Positions 1-11,635 of a DNA stretch of 64,000 nt are shown in pieces. The DNA is from Filosporella fistucella (lineage: Eukaryota; Ascomycota; Leotiomycetes; Helotiales). The stretch is from the NCBI GenBank assembly GCA_030077755.1, contig JAQJZZ010000020.1, positions 620,001 to 684,000 on the forward strand, read 5' to 3'. The position numbers and the translations under genes were made by a program. A model generated the notes under the pieces. That model saw only the letters and a list, made by a program, of their open reading frames with translations. It ran no database searches and was not told the DNA's origin. How positions within the stretch are numbered: the stretch's first letter is position 1; each line of letters begins with the position of its first letter.

Positions 1-3000
1 GAACACTTGTACTCGTCTCACATGTCGCATGCAAGGGCCCATGTGAGTTGCTTCCGAGGTCTCGTACGAATCGTGCAAATGAGAACGCTCAACCTCAAGG
101 AGCGAATGTTGAAGGATTGTTCTGCATATTCCATATCCGGAAGCGGTTGTATGTAATAGTATTAAATGCTAGCTTGTTCGTACTCGATTCACGTGCAGTA
201 AGCCTGTTACTGATGGATTCCCAGCCTCCCGAAGGATGATCGGAAGGTTTCCTCGGGGAGTAGATAGATTTCTCTGCACGTACGCCATATCCGCAATGCG
301 GCTGTATGTGCGCGGGTGGCCCTCAGCTCATTCATACATAAAAGTCCCATGCGAATCAATCGACCTCATTGCCTTTCCCGGTGCTCGGTAGGGCAATAAT
401 GAATTTATCTCTCCTCGGAGGTATCCTCGGACAATAGATAGATTGATGTGCAGAATGACAGCGGCTATTTAGAACATTGTTGGTAGTCGGAAGCGAATCT
501 TTTTTTGCCAGAATTGAGTTGAATACAGAACATTCCATGCTGTTTCTATGGTCAATCCATGTAGGAAAGTCAATAGCCAGATATTGAATAACAACCTGCA
601 ATCCTTCGGTAGTAGGGTTAGTGCTGGCTGTAAGTATCAATTACCTTCGAGGCTATTGATATCAACAGTCCCCGGGACTTCATATTTCGTTGAAGTGAAG
701 CTGCATCTCAACACTCTCGAGCCAACTGCAGGGACTTGAAAATTATTTTTCATGTAATACAGACGTGAGCTGGGGCTCTTCTTAGGAAATTGAAGTCATC
801 TCGACACCATCTGATCAACTTCGCTGCATGCAGAATTTGTGCCTGCAGAACTGTTGTGCGCCTTTGCCAACATTCCTGCATGTAGCTCTATGCTGCAGCA
901 AGGTCAAGCTACCTGTTATAGCTCAACCGGCTACAAATGGATTGAAGTACCGATGACAATTTCTCGAAGGTACTGCTGATATTTGCAGGACTTGATAACG
1001 TTACCCATGATGCTGAAAAGCCACACTGATAATTCGAAGCTCGAATTGGTTGAATGCATGACCGTTGATCGATGCCAGCCAAGCCAGGTAAGCCAGTATC
1101 CAAAATAGATACCTTGCACGCCCTCAACGGTAGCTGTACTGTATTGTACATTAGCTAATCGGAGATTTATTAGTATTCAATAAAAGTCTGTACTTTACTG
1201 CAGCGATGACTGCAGATTTGCTCATGGATGGCATCATAGAAATCAGTTGCGACTGGCTGACGTTGCAGATCTCAACTCCCGTGTCATATCAATTGATAAC
1301 CTTATGATGATGATATGATTTTTATTTGAATGGGGTAGTTATTGAAGGGAAGGTGAGGAGAGTGAGGGGTACATATGCAGGAAGAAAAATCAATTCAAAG
1401 AACTTTTGCTCCGAACCTACCTGTGTCATGTACTATCATCTTGCTCTTCTTTCCACCTCATGTCAGGTCGTGATGGTTGCATGACTAATCCTTGCCCTCA
1501 TCATCCCTCTTTCAAAGTCCATTGCCTTGTGAAAGAAACTTTCGGGACATTCCACCGTCATCCAAGCCGGTTCTCTATTTAGTGGATTCCATCAGTCCGT
1601 CTCTCCTGGACAGAAGCAGGGAATAAGAATTGTGGGGGCTGGAGGTCTGGATTGTTGGATCAGCAAGTGGGACGTTAGTCTTTTCGCATCCTAGCTCGTT
1701 CATGAGGAATTGAATTCCGCTCGTGCATGTTGATGGAGAAGAGTAGAGTTTCACGGAAACACTGGTTGAAGGTTGTTTTTTGGGGTCAAACGGAGTTGCA
1801 GGCAGGATGCGGAAATTATATGAAGTGACATAGGGTTTGCTGTAGAAAGCTATCCGGGGAAGAGAAATGCCATCCGAGGGTTCAGCTGATTTCGAGGAAG
1901 GTTTCCAAATCCTCCACAGGACCACAAGTCGAAAGTTCCAGCCATAGCCCACCTTCGGGATTACTATCTGGAGCCACAAGCTCCAATAAATTGATGTTAG
2001 CATTCGTCAGTCGTCGTGTGGTCCCTTCTAAAGTCAAGAAAGATAGATCAAGATCAAGACCAAGATCCAAGTTTAACGGTCAAATCGCGATTTCTGTGGA
2101 GTATCTATCTCGATTTCGGGTCGCAGAGGAGGTCACAGGGAGAATTCCTGCACTGAGTGGAATTCGTTTGCTGTTGGAAATTCTGACGGGCCTGAAGCTC
2201 ACCAACCAAGTGTTAAGCAGAGAGGCGCAAGGCCAAGGCTACCAACAAACCTTTCACCTTTGTTCCTGGCCGCCCTGGCAGTGAGGCGTTGATCCAACCG
2301 GGGCCAACAAAAGGTACAGTCCAATCACAGGCTCTCCGGAAGAGAAACATGCAGATTCCGCAACGACTTTCCACACCAACGAAAAGTTTGTGCTCAAGCC
2401 CCCAGCCCTTTTACTGGCAGGATTCGGCATGTCACCCACACCTGTTGAAGATTCAAAGCCCTTTTTGCCGTGGTGTCAAGTGCGATGAAGTCATGAGAAG
2501 GTAAAAGCAGTGGTTATTAACTGTGTAGCATAGTGTTTGTAAATTTGTTTATCGCTTTATTGCATGGACCATCGTGAGATGTGACAAAAGCTCGAGCTCG
2601 AGCGGGAGGACACGCGGACGGGAGTTGATAGCTGAAGACACTTTGAACGAGGTTGAAACAAGGAGAAACATTTTCTTCATTGGGTCGGGATGAGATAAGC
2701 GGATTTCGACAGGTGCAGGTACCCGATAGGATGTCTCACACCCGGCGAGCTTCCACAGCAAAGATGGTGTGGCTCACATATCTGCCTCAGCACAGTCTCT
2801 TCTTTCTGCCACTGTCATCGTGTGCCCGTGACTTGTCGCATTGCGCATGCGTATCGAATCAACTCGTGGTGTTTACACATTCTGCAACTGATGTCTGTTT
2901 GTCACCGTCCCATCACCCACAACATGCTTACAGCACTTACAGCAGATCCGCTGACGAATGCTGAATGCTGGCTCCACAGAGTGAGGTGCAGAGAGAGTGG

Positions 3001-5124
3001 GAGGACTCAGAGCAGAGACAATGGAAGGCCGATGGTGTTTGGAAGAATACATCCTCGCTAAAAGGTATGTCCACAGTCCGAAAGTGACCTGACTTGTCGT
3101 GAGTGGAATAAATTGTGGCTCTGAGTTTGGATCCGAGGTTGGATTCGGATGGGGGAGTTGGGTTGTAGTTGGAGAGCGAGAGCGAGAGTGGATGAAGTGG
3201 AGATGGATTGAGTCGTGACAGACTTTGGACCTTTCAGTGACCTTGTGTGACCAGAGACGCACATTTCGGCGAAGGGCTCTGAGCTACAGCTTGAGCTGCC
3301 CTGCCCTGATGAAGCTGAATATATGATAGGTAAGCCTTGATGACGAGGCCAGCACTCACATTTCGAGCCCATTCTTGACTCTTGAGATTCTCTTCAGGCC
3401 TTCATTCATACTTGTACCCAAGCGAGCAGAGCAACCTTACCTGGTCTGGAAGCATGGATCTTCATGACCCAAAGCTCCCAAAGCTCTTTTCCCCTTGTCG
3501 TTCATCACCCATTACCCACCTCGCTCACCACCCCTCCACCAAAGTTCCAACTCAACTCCACCTCGATCAAGTCCATCGCACAACCGCACAACAACGCAAC
3601 ACAACATGAAATCTTCATAACACAACGTCGCAAGGAATGGAAGCTTTAGGCGCTAGCCCGCAAGCTATGGTTATGGCTATCAACCAATTTAGCCATCAAC
3701 GTCCGGGTACAATCTCCTCCCTGCTGCGCCCAACTTTGAAGGCTTGAAGCTCTCCTCTGATTCTGCTCTCTTTCGCTCTCTTGCTCGCCGCACTTTAACG
3801 TCAGTATGGCTACAACCCTGAGCTATGGAACCTTGTCCCCCGAGACGAGATGCTGGGTCAAGGTCTTTTCTGGAGCTCTTCCCTCCAGCCATCCATCCTC
3901 CGGAACATTCCAGTGATTCTCCAGTTCTGCTCCGTACCCTGCTCTGCCATGCCATTCCATGTCATGCCAGGCTTCGACATCCCTACGTCCTTCCCTTGTA
4001 CTTTTCTGCCAGCCATCACGATCACGGGCTTGGAAAGTAATCGTCCTATTTGGTACGGACAAGGCAGGGCAGGAGTACTGTACTGTAATGTACGCTGGTA
4101 GAAGTGGAAGTTTGTGCAACGTGCAACGTGCATTGTGCAGGGGCAGGAGCTCAGGCAGGACAAAGACTGGTATGGTTTTGGAAGACGGCCCGTGAAGGTA
4201 CTCTGTTCATCTGTTTACCGGCCATTTCCCCATCAAGCTTGGTCCCATGTTTTGGTTCCGGAAGCCATGTGCGGTGCGTGTGTGTTCGTTGTTCCGGGAG
4301 GAAGCCCAACGGCTTAGCGTTTGGCTTTGGCACGGGCGGGCGAGAGCGGCAGGTGGGAATGATACTTTTGAGACTGGGAAGTATTTACGGAGGTTGCTGG
4401 GTGGGTAGGTAGGTAGTGGAGGTAGCGTTGTTGGCTATGGGCTATGGGCTGTGGGAAGTACTTGTTCTAGTGTGGGCTCGGTGGTGGCAGGGTTGCTAGT
4501 GAACACTGACGAGACTGAATAGTGGGAGAAGGTGAGCAGGTCCACCAAAAAAAGGAAAGCTACTGTACAGTTCGGAGCTAAAGAGACCCCTCGACCCTCC
4601 AGGGCGCCATCACCCGTGGAAAACACAACGGTCAAAACTTTGCTTCTGTGCAGAAACAAAGTCCCACAGTAGCAAAGCCAGAGCCAGTTGAGCCAATTGA
4701 GCCAGTCCCGGTCATTATTACTCCCAGTCACCTCAGTCCAAGTCGACTCCGACTCCCCCAGTCAAGTCAAGTCAAGTCGCAATCCTCGTCGTTCGATTCT
4801 ACCAGTATCGCTCCCTCCCAGCAAGTACACAGTACACTTGCTCTCGGTACGCACTTGAACTGTACAGTACAGGACGGATAGGCTCGACAGGGCCCGCACG
4901 CATCACACACAACAACACAAAATCACTGCCCATCCCCAACCCTCTGGTCTTCCCTCCTCCGCCTTCTATTGCCCACACTATCACTCTCTCACCCCCATCA
5001 TATTCCTACCTTCTTCACATCTCTCCGCCATTCATTCTGATCACGTCGCATTCTGTCGCAGAATATCTCCAAGCTTCGTCACTCATTCGTCCAGCAACGC
5101 ACTTTCAATATTCCCTCCGAACCT
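1..5124. other. Gene-free region, upstream part is non-coding
   Basis: No reading frame here has the length, composition or family resemblance of a gene; frames are short, overlap on both strands and are broken by stops. The left half (1-2500) has no recognisable structure. The right half (about 3380-5120) becomes pyrimidine-rich and contains short reiterations, for example AAGTC units near 4755-4775 and GGTAG units near 4407-4415. This resembles a fungal promoter and leader, so it probably serves the gene that starts at 5469. A small distal RNA or a lost gene cannot be excluded. Confidence 0.5.
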
Positions 5125-5230
5125 GTAAGTGTCACTCAAAACCCTGAATTCCGCACGTGAGGGCTTCCTCCCCACGCATCCCCCCATGTTGTGATTCTTA
5201 CGCGAGGTGCAGTGCAGAGCTTTTTTACAG
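5125..5230 (+). promoter_or_regulatory. Probable intron in the 5' leader of the 5469 gene
   Basis: A GTAAGT donor at 5125 and a T-rich TTTTTTACAG acceptor ending at 5230 bracket 106 nt, with a CTTAC that could act as branch site. The stretch lies in a C/A/T-rich leader-like sequence 240 nt before the ATG at 5469. Splicing it would join two leader segments without touching coding sequence. This is inferred from splice signals only. Confidence 0.45.
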
Positions 5231-5468
5231 CAACAAATCGCCCAACGCCATTCAACGAGCACCTACGTGGACAATTCGACTTCCAGCAGACCTCCAGCAG
5301 ACCGGAACACGTATCTCGTGGACGAACAGTTCAATACTACCATCACACCGTCTAAAAAGCAACGATACAGCATGTCGTCAATTGCTCTATAACATTGCGA
5401 TAAGCCTCGCATAGTGCAAACAACCACAAAAACAATCAACAAAAACAACAACAACAGCAACCACAACA

Positions 5469-7171
5469 ATGTCACCAAAACTTAAGCCTTTATTGCTACC
5501 GCAATTGGTAGAAGAGAGAAGAAAGAGAGAAAGCATGTCCGATTCCGAGATGGATTTGTCCTCGTCGTACTACACCCAAAACTCGTCCGCATCGGAGATC
5601 CCCTCACCAGTTACCCCAACCTTCTCTACCCGGGGACACATGAGATATCCTAGCTCCGCATCTTCGTTAGAATCCTCCTACCACAATTCTGGAATCGAGA
5701 GTCCATCATCACCGACCTTCATTGGATCAAAGAGCGGCAAACGATCTCTACCAGATGTACAAGAGGAACCTCACGAGAGAGAAGATTTCGATATGTTCGA
5801 TGATGCCAATGAGCTCTATGATTGCTTGTGTAAGTAAATAATCCATTGCGGGGTCGATTTGTTTCGAACATTATAGCTGATGCTTGTCATAATTTAGGCG
5901 ATGACCAGCAATGCTTGCACCGAGATGGATCCCTGGCTCAGAGCTCCGTTCAGTTATCCACCAGACCAGATCTCGATTACGATTTCGATGGCTTCTTTAG
6001 TGATGGAGAGTTCTCATCGAGTCCGAGATATAAGAAGAGGAGAGCAGTTGAATCACCAATGGCTGGACTCGCCACAAGATTTGGAACTAGATTTCCTTCT
6101 TTCTCGCGAAAGTGGAAGTTGAGAAAGGGAACAAGTGCGACATCTGTCATGGCAGACTACCAACGAGAAAATGCTGCTTCGCGAGGCGCATCAAGTCGAT
6201 CATCATCGATTTCCAACTCTGCACGACAAGTAATGGACAAGTCCTTTGATTCGCAACTTCCACCAACCCCAACAAAGAGCATCTTCGATAGCCGGGAAAA
6301 CTTACCAATTACGACTCCAATTGATATTGAGAGAGCAAATAGAGATAGCTCCGACCACGAAGAGGGGTTTGCAACTACACCACTCCTCCCTCCTCTTATG
6401 ACCGACGCCTCAGCAAACAGCAGACAGATTTCTTTGCAATCACCACTTCAATCACCTTCAGTCGCTGAACCCCACGACCCTTTCTCTGGTAATGTGACGC
6501 CAATCGATGCGATCACCACACCTCAATTACCAGGAATGCCTTCGCCGCCATTGTCAACTAAACCATCCATCTCCTCGTTCCATCGCAACAATGCAAACCG
6601 ACCAGGCCATCTCATCCCATCTTCCGAAATCCCATCCATTGTCATCGCTGATGAAAACGACGAATGGGCGAATAAACTTGGTCATGCCAATTTCATCATC
6701 TATCCTGAGCCATATATTCCTGAAACCTTTGATCTTGAGGCTTGCCGACAATTGCGCGCAAACTGGGACTTAGCTCGGTGCAATTACACTAAACACCTTG
6801 TACGCACTGGCGAACATTACGGCGTTACTTCTAAGACATATAAACTCACCGAGGAGAAATGGGCATCGATTGATGCAACCTGGCGCAAAAATAACGAAAC
6901 CACAATCACCCACACCGTAGAAAACGGTAGCGATGCTTTTGCAACACTCAAACACACCACCCTCGGCGATGGCAGCAGTCGAAACATCATGACGAAGATA
7001 CCTTCTCTCAACGATCCTAGAAGCGAGGGGAAATTCCCTCAACTAGGAGATGAAGATATTGTCGGCCCGATGGTTCAGGTTGCTGCTCAACTCCAGAGGA
7101 GTCCGTCTAAGAAAGCAAAGCTTTTTAAATTCTTTGCCGAAAAGTTCCCAGTTGGATTGGGAAGATCTTGA
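5469..7171 (+). CDS. Fungal Ser/Pro-rich protein of unknown function (2 exons)
   Basis: Exons 5469..5829 and 5898..7171 give 544 residues. The 68-nt intron has a GTAAGT donor, a CTGAT branch-like site and a TTTAG acceptor, and joins codon TGC in frame. The first ~300 residues are low complexity, rich in Ser, Pro and Thr, with acidic patches and several SP/TP sites, so probably disordered and phosphorylated. The folded-looking part is the C-terminal third: a segment around IIYPEPYIPETFDLEACRQL followed by a stretch with ANWDLARCNYTKH and EEKWASIDATWRKN, then a basic tail (SPSKKAKLFKFFAEKFP). Proteins of this layout occur across filamentous ascomycetes as uncharacterised 'proline/serine' proteins, as I recall. 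The ATG follows an A/C-only leader, which supports this start. No function is assigned. Confidence 0.85.
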
Positions 7172-9330
7172 TCACTTGATCAGATTCATGTCGCGAATAT
7201 GTACTGTCTGAACATTACGACTAACGACGCTTGATTTTCTTCTTGTATTTCTGTTCTCGTTACAGATACCCAACGCTCCTTAGCAAACTACGTTCCTTTG
7301 AAATGTTTCTAAATTCTTGTCTCTCCTTACTCTGCAGAAGATACACATTATTGTTTAAAGTTTACAACTTATTTGCTATTTACTATTGTTTTTGTCGGAT
7401 ATGGGTGTTGGATCTGGTCTAGACTGGGCTGGCCGGATAGATGCCTAAGGGCAGGGCAAGGCAACTGGGATAAAGAAAGGAAATTCTGGCGCATCTTTTT
7501 GTGTTTGGTGTTAGGAAAAAGATGTGTATATTACATTTATTGTCGGGTGCATAGAATAAGGGGTACAGCAGGCCCTGAGATGGAAAAGTTGGACTTGCAA
7601 AAGTTGTGGGGTGTGGAGATGAGATGATGAGATGGAGTGAATCTACGGCGGCTATTACCGATTCTTTGGACAGGATATGGGAGAGCGCAGTCTATGGGGA
7701 GGGGAGTAATTACCATTTTGGTGGCGATGGGGAGGAAAACAAAGAGCAGTGGATGAGTAGAGAAGTGAAGAAGAAATAAATAAATCATTAAAATCACCGC
7801 ATGTCCCATTTTCTGTGATAATTTCCAAAATCTATATTCCAACTCACCACACCACAGAATTTAGCATCCCATCCTCTAAGCAGAAGTAGAAACCACATGC
7901 CACGGTAACTCCCTCCCTCATTCAACACCCTCCCCTCGTCCTCAACACCCATGTCACATACACATGCCACACTCTACGACATCAAAATCAAAATCAAGGA
8001 ACAACCATACCCCGTCCCGTCTCCCGTCCTCGTCTTCCTCGTCCGAGCCGACATCGACATCTACCGCACCCCGGTAGACGAGAAAGCCATCTCCGAGCCG
8101 TTGAACTCGGTGCAGAAACAGGGAACTCGAGCCTAGGAACAGTGTTATTCTTTTTTTGGGGACAGGGGAGGGATGGTGAATATGCATGTGTTACCTAGCA
8201 ATTGTAGATTCTTTTTTGATGAGTGTCAGGGGGTTGAAGATGATCTTTTGGTCTGGAATTGTTACGGGCTTGATACTGAAGGAGGAGGTGGTGGAGGGTT
8301 TTGGTGGGAAGGTGAGATGAGGTGGAGGGAATAGGGTATGAAAGGTAGATGGATACCTTCGTAGAGGCTTGAGATGGAAATAGGAGGTAGAGTACCTCCG
8401 TATAGTCCCATTCCGCTGAAATAAACGATGGGATGTTGATATTCCTAGTCCACGATCTATAATTTCATAAATATCATTCTTATCGATTGTTATACATCGT
8501 GCATTATTCCCTCTACAAAAGGCTTTCAAGGTGGTAAAATGTTATGTTTCTAAGATATGTAAATCCTATCATCCTTTCACATGAAATAATACACGTCCCA
8601 AAAACAGATCATCATACGATTCCCTATTCCAAAATATTCTCAATCCGATACTACAGTAGCCTTACCTCAACAGAGAGAATATGCAAGCGCAAAATGACGT
8701 GTCAATCCCTTGCATCAGATAATCGAATTCTGTACCTGGTTCCTGTCTTCATCACCCTGTAATAAACCTGTTCCTGGAAGAGGCAAACTTGCTTTTTTCT
8801 GCTGTCGTGATTGTGTGTGTGTATCATCCAATCTTTCAACACCATCGTAAGCGCGTTGTGTGGAACACGTTATCGCTGGGGATTGGGAGATTGGGGTGGG
8901 AATGACATCTCACCTGATTCCCTTTCTTGGATGGAGGGAAGATGGATGGGGTGGGACATGGAGGATAGAGGAAGGGGGGAGAGGATGGTGATAAGGCTGC
9001 ATGAATATGGGTATGCAGAAGTGCAGAATGAGAGGTGGTGAATTATGCATAAGGACGATAGAGCTTCTAGAAAGGGAGATGTGGTATTCACATGAGGGAA
9101 TTGCGATTCGACTGAGGATATGAAATCTCGATAAGAGATATGAGATATAAATCAGATCCTGTCCTGTACCTGAGATGGTGGGGGTAAGTAAGTCCAAGAC
9201 ATCACATTGTGGGGGTCCTCCATCACAATCACAATCTCATTCGGGAATTTAAAAAAAAAAAACACACTTACTCTTTTCTAAGCTAGCTAGTTAGCTAAAT
9301 TAATTCTTCATCACGCAGAGACAGCATTAG

Positions 9331-9355
9331 TTCCCCGATGTGGAACACCGGGGAA
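9331..9355. other. Short GC-rich hairpin
   Basis: TTCCCCG at 9331-9337 is the exact reverse complement of CGGGGAA at 9349-9355, leaving an 11-nt loop. It sits alone in an A/T-rich intergenic region, just downstream of the poly-A tract. A role as a binding site or RNA structure is possible, but nothing nearby indicates one. Confidence 0.3.
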
Positions 9356-10184
9356 TAAGAGAGGCGAGTGCATACGTATCGGTCCGCTGTGCATACTCCG
9401 TAGGAAAGTTTTTACCTTTACTGTAGGTAGGGTCGGTAAGCTAGAGGTAGGAAAGGCAAAATAGACTTTGTTGGGACTTCCCGAATTATGACGATTTGTA
9501 CTTGTAGGTATGATTCTTTTGATTTTTGATTGGGTGGGGAACCGGGGGATTTGGGGACTTGGGAGGGTTTTGACGGGCGGGACGGGGAGTTGGAGGGTAG
9601 TGTTAATAAAAGACGGAGAGAAGTCAGATGTCAGGATGTTACCTAGGTTTGGGAAAGAGGTCGGTCTGGGCTGTTAGATTTGAGTTTGGTGGGGATGGGA
9701 TTGTGGAAGGCAAGTTTTATTTTAGTATGAAGGGTACGAGTATTCGAGCGCGAGACGAGTTTAAGGACAATTTTCATAGCTTGTTACTTGATAGGATGTT
9801 TTGGCTGATCTGGTGTTCATGGTTTTAAGTTAATTTCATCTGGGCAGTTCAGTTGGTCCGAAGCTATCGACTTGACTTGCGAAGTTAAAGTCTTGCGAAG
9901 TCTGGGTCGATTAGAATAAGCTCCCACCTTTAGAACCTTGGTATCAAGCAATGTTTCTTAAGGGTAGGAAATATTTCGGTGATGCTAGCTTAGTGTTCGG
10001 TGGCAGGTTGCTGGTAGTTTCAAATATCCGTCTGTATATCGTTTTGATCTGTGTAATCTAGCAATTTAAAGATGTTATCAAGATGATTTCCGGGTGAGTC
10101 CATAGGAACCTTCCCGCTCATATTCCCGGAATGAAGCTAGGTCATCGTTTCTCGAAGATCTTGCTTGATTATCATGTTAACATT

Positions 10185-10500
10185 GTATGATCTGCGGAGC
10201 TTGACGATTACGCCTTGCATCGTCATTTCTCTGACACCAAGTAAGTCTATCTTCTAGTATAACACTATATATAACACATGGTACGATCTGCATAAAGCCT
10301 ACAAATTTTTTACTAACCCCCTTCGAAAGTAAATATTTCATTTCGTGGTTGCGGGATTTGACGACTACGCCTTCTCCATCGTCATCTCTCTACCAACCGG
10401 CAAGTCTATATTTTAGTATAGCACTATACATACTATATGGTATGATCCGTATACTACTCTTAACTGTTCTTCTTAGAAAGATGCGCTTCATTTCGTAGTT
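10185..10500. repeat. Diverged tandem repeat, about 157-bp period, two copies
   Basis: Blocks beginning TTGACGATTACGCCTT at 10201 and TTGACGACTACGCCTT at 10358 stay alignable for about 95 bp. Shared landmarks are CATCGTCAT, AAGTCTAT, TTAGTATAGCACTATA-like and GGTATGATC. A second landmark, TCATTTCGTRGTT, recurs at 10338 and 10488 (150 bp apart). Many differences are C/T or G/A exchanges. There is no coding potential. It could be a remnant of a minisatellite or of a duplicated element. Confidence 0.6.
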
Positions 10501-11550
10501 AAATGAGAAGGTGACTTCCGCTCGGTAGGAACCTTCCTCTCTCAATAAGTATTGAACGATCATCAACAAAATTCATCTTTGAGTCTATCACGACTCGAAA
10601 GAAGGAAAACTAGCAATAAAATCGAGACTGTCTGTTTACGGCAACTCTCTAGAATGATTATCAAGTGCTAAGGTAATAGCTCGGAAACAAACCTGATCAT
10701 GTGACTATTGAATAATCTATCAATAAATTGATAGTGTACTGATGTACATCTTGGTGTCTCTATAATCAACCTATGCATATCCCTCAGAAATATGCTTTCT
10801 TAGGCGTAGCTTCCCAAATATGAAACTGCTATGAAGAGCTATCAAGAACTCGTTCAGCGAAGTAATGACCGCTTGGGATTTCCCTTTTCCACTTCCGAAT
10901 ATGGGAAACACCATTTCTTTCTTATACCATAATTTTGGTGGAGATGCGAACAACTAGCTAGGAAATTTGCTTTGAATGAACATGTAAATAAGGATTGTAA
11001 CGTGTAGGGAAGAAATGTGGCAAAACTTACATGACTCGACTTCTTGTTTACTATCAAAAAGGCATGTAAACACATTCAACATAGCAACCGGATAATTCCA
11101 TAGTCAATAGAACGCATAATTACTGCTACGGTCTTACCTCCGGGCGATTCTTTTCGCTCTCTTTGTCAATTAAAGTAGTATTGATGAAGTGAAACTAGTG
11201 AGCGTATTGTAATTTGGGAATCCAGATGACGTATAAAGATTTTTGGGAGCCGAAACTTTTCGAAGAATAATTGACGGGGTTGTGCATAACGAAATGCACA
11301 CTGCAGCAATTGTGTAATGCAACTCAAAATCTCCAAAAACAAAATGCGTAGCGAGGTGTAGAACGTAATGAATCATATCGAAGATATCAAAGGTAAACCC
11401 CAAGCTAACCCAATGCCCGGATTCTCCTCGGCCCTCCTCGCTTACCCTTCTCAAAATCAGCAAAAAAGTAATCCTCGAAATCAAGAGGAAGAAATCGTTA
11501 CAATAAAATCAATTCGCAACTCCTGAAGGTGCAAAAAGCAAAAGTATCAG

Positions 11551-11635
11551 CGCCCGACGAGAGGCTCGAACTCTCAACCTTGGGCTTCCTTTTGGTATAA
11601 AAGGCCCACGCGCTAACCAATTGTGCCAGCCGGGC
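11551..11635 (-). tRNA. tRNA-Lys (anticodon UUU) with an 11-nt intron
   Basis: On the minus strand the sequence folds as a cloverleaf. The acceptor is GCCCGGC/GTCGGGC with one G-U pair and discriminator G. The anticodon stem is TGGGC/GCCCA and the T-arm is GAGAG-TTCGAGC-CTCTC. The anticodon loop is 18 nt: C, T, TTT, A, then an 11-nt insertion and a final A. That places the anticodon UUU (Lys) and a canonical nuclear intron between positions 37 and 38. The D-stem has one A-C mismatch. Length 85 equals 73 plus one extra D-loop base plus 11. T runs follow the 3' end (TTTT, then TTTTT), suitable for Pol III termination. The A-box (TGGCACAATTGG) and B-box (AGTTCGAGCCT) are recognisable. Confidence 0.9.

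Larger units (their letters stand above)
7172..11550. other. Gene-poor intergenic block
   Basis: About 4.4 kb with no convincing gene. A 61-codon frame at 7951-8136 (+) follows a CT-rich leader-like stretch, but a rival frame covers it on the other strand and it has no recognisable domain. There is a poly-A run at 9249-9262, a GC hairpin at 9331-9355 and a diverged tandem repeat at about 10.2-10.5 kb (listed separately). The rest is A/T-rich with dense stops in all frames. Confidence 0.5.

Noticed and set aside
1575..2003. 142-codon open frame on the minus strand
   Set aside because: No leader, splice signals or domain; overlapped by open frames in other phases; length is within chance for this window.
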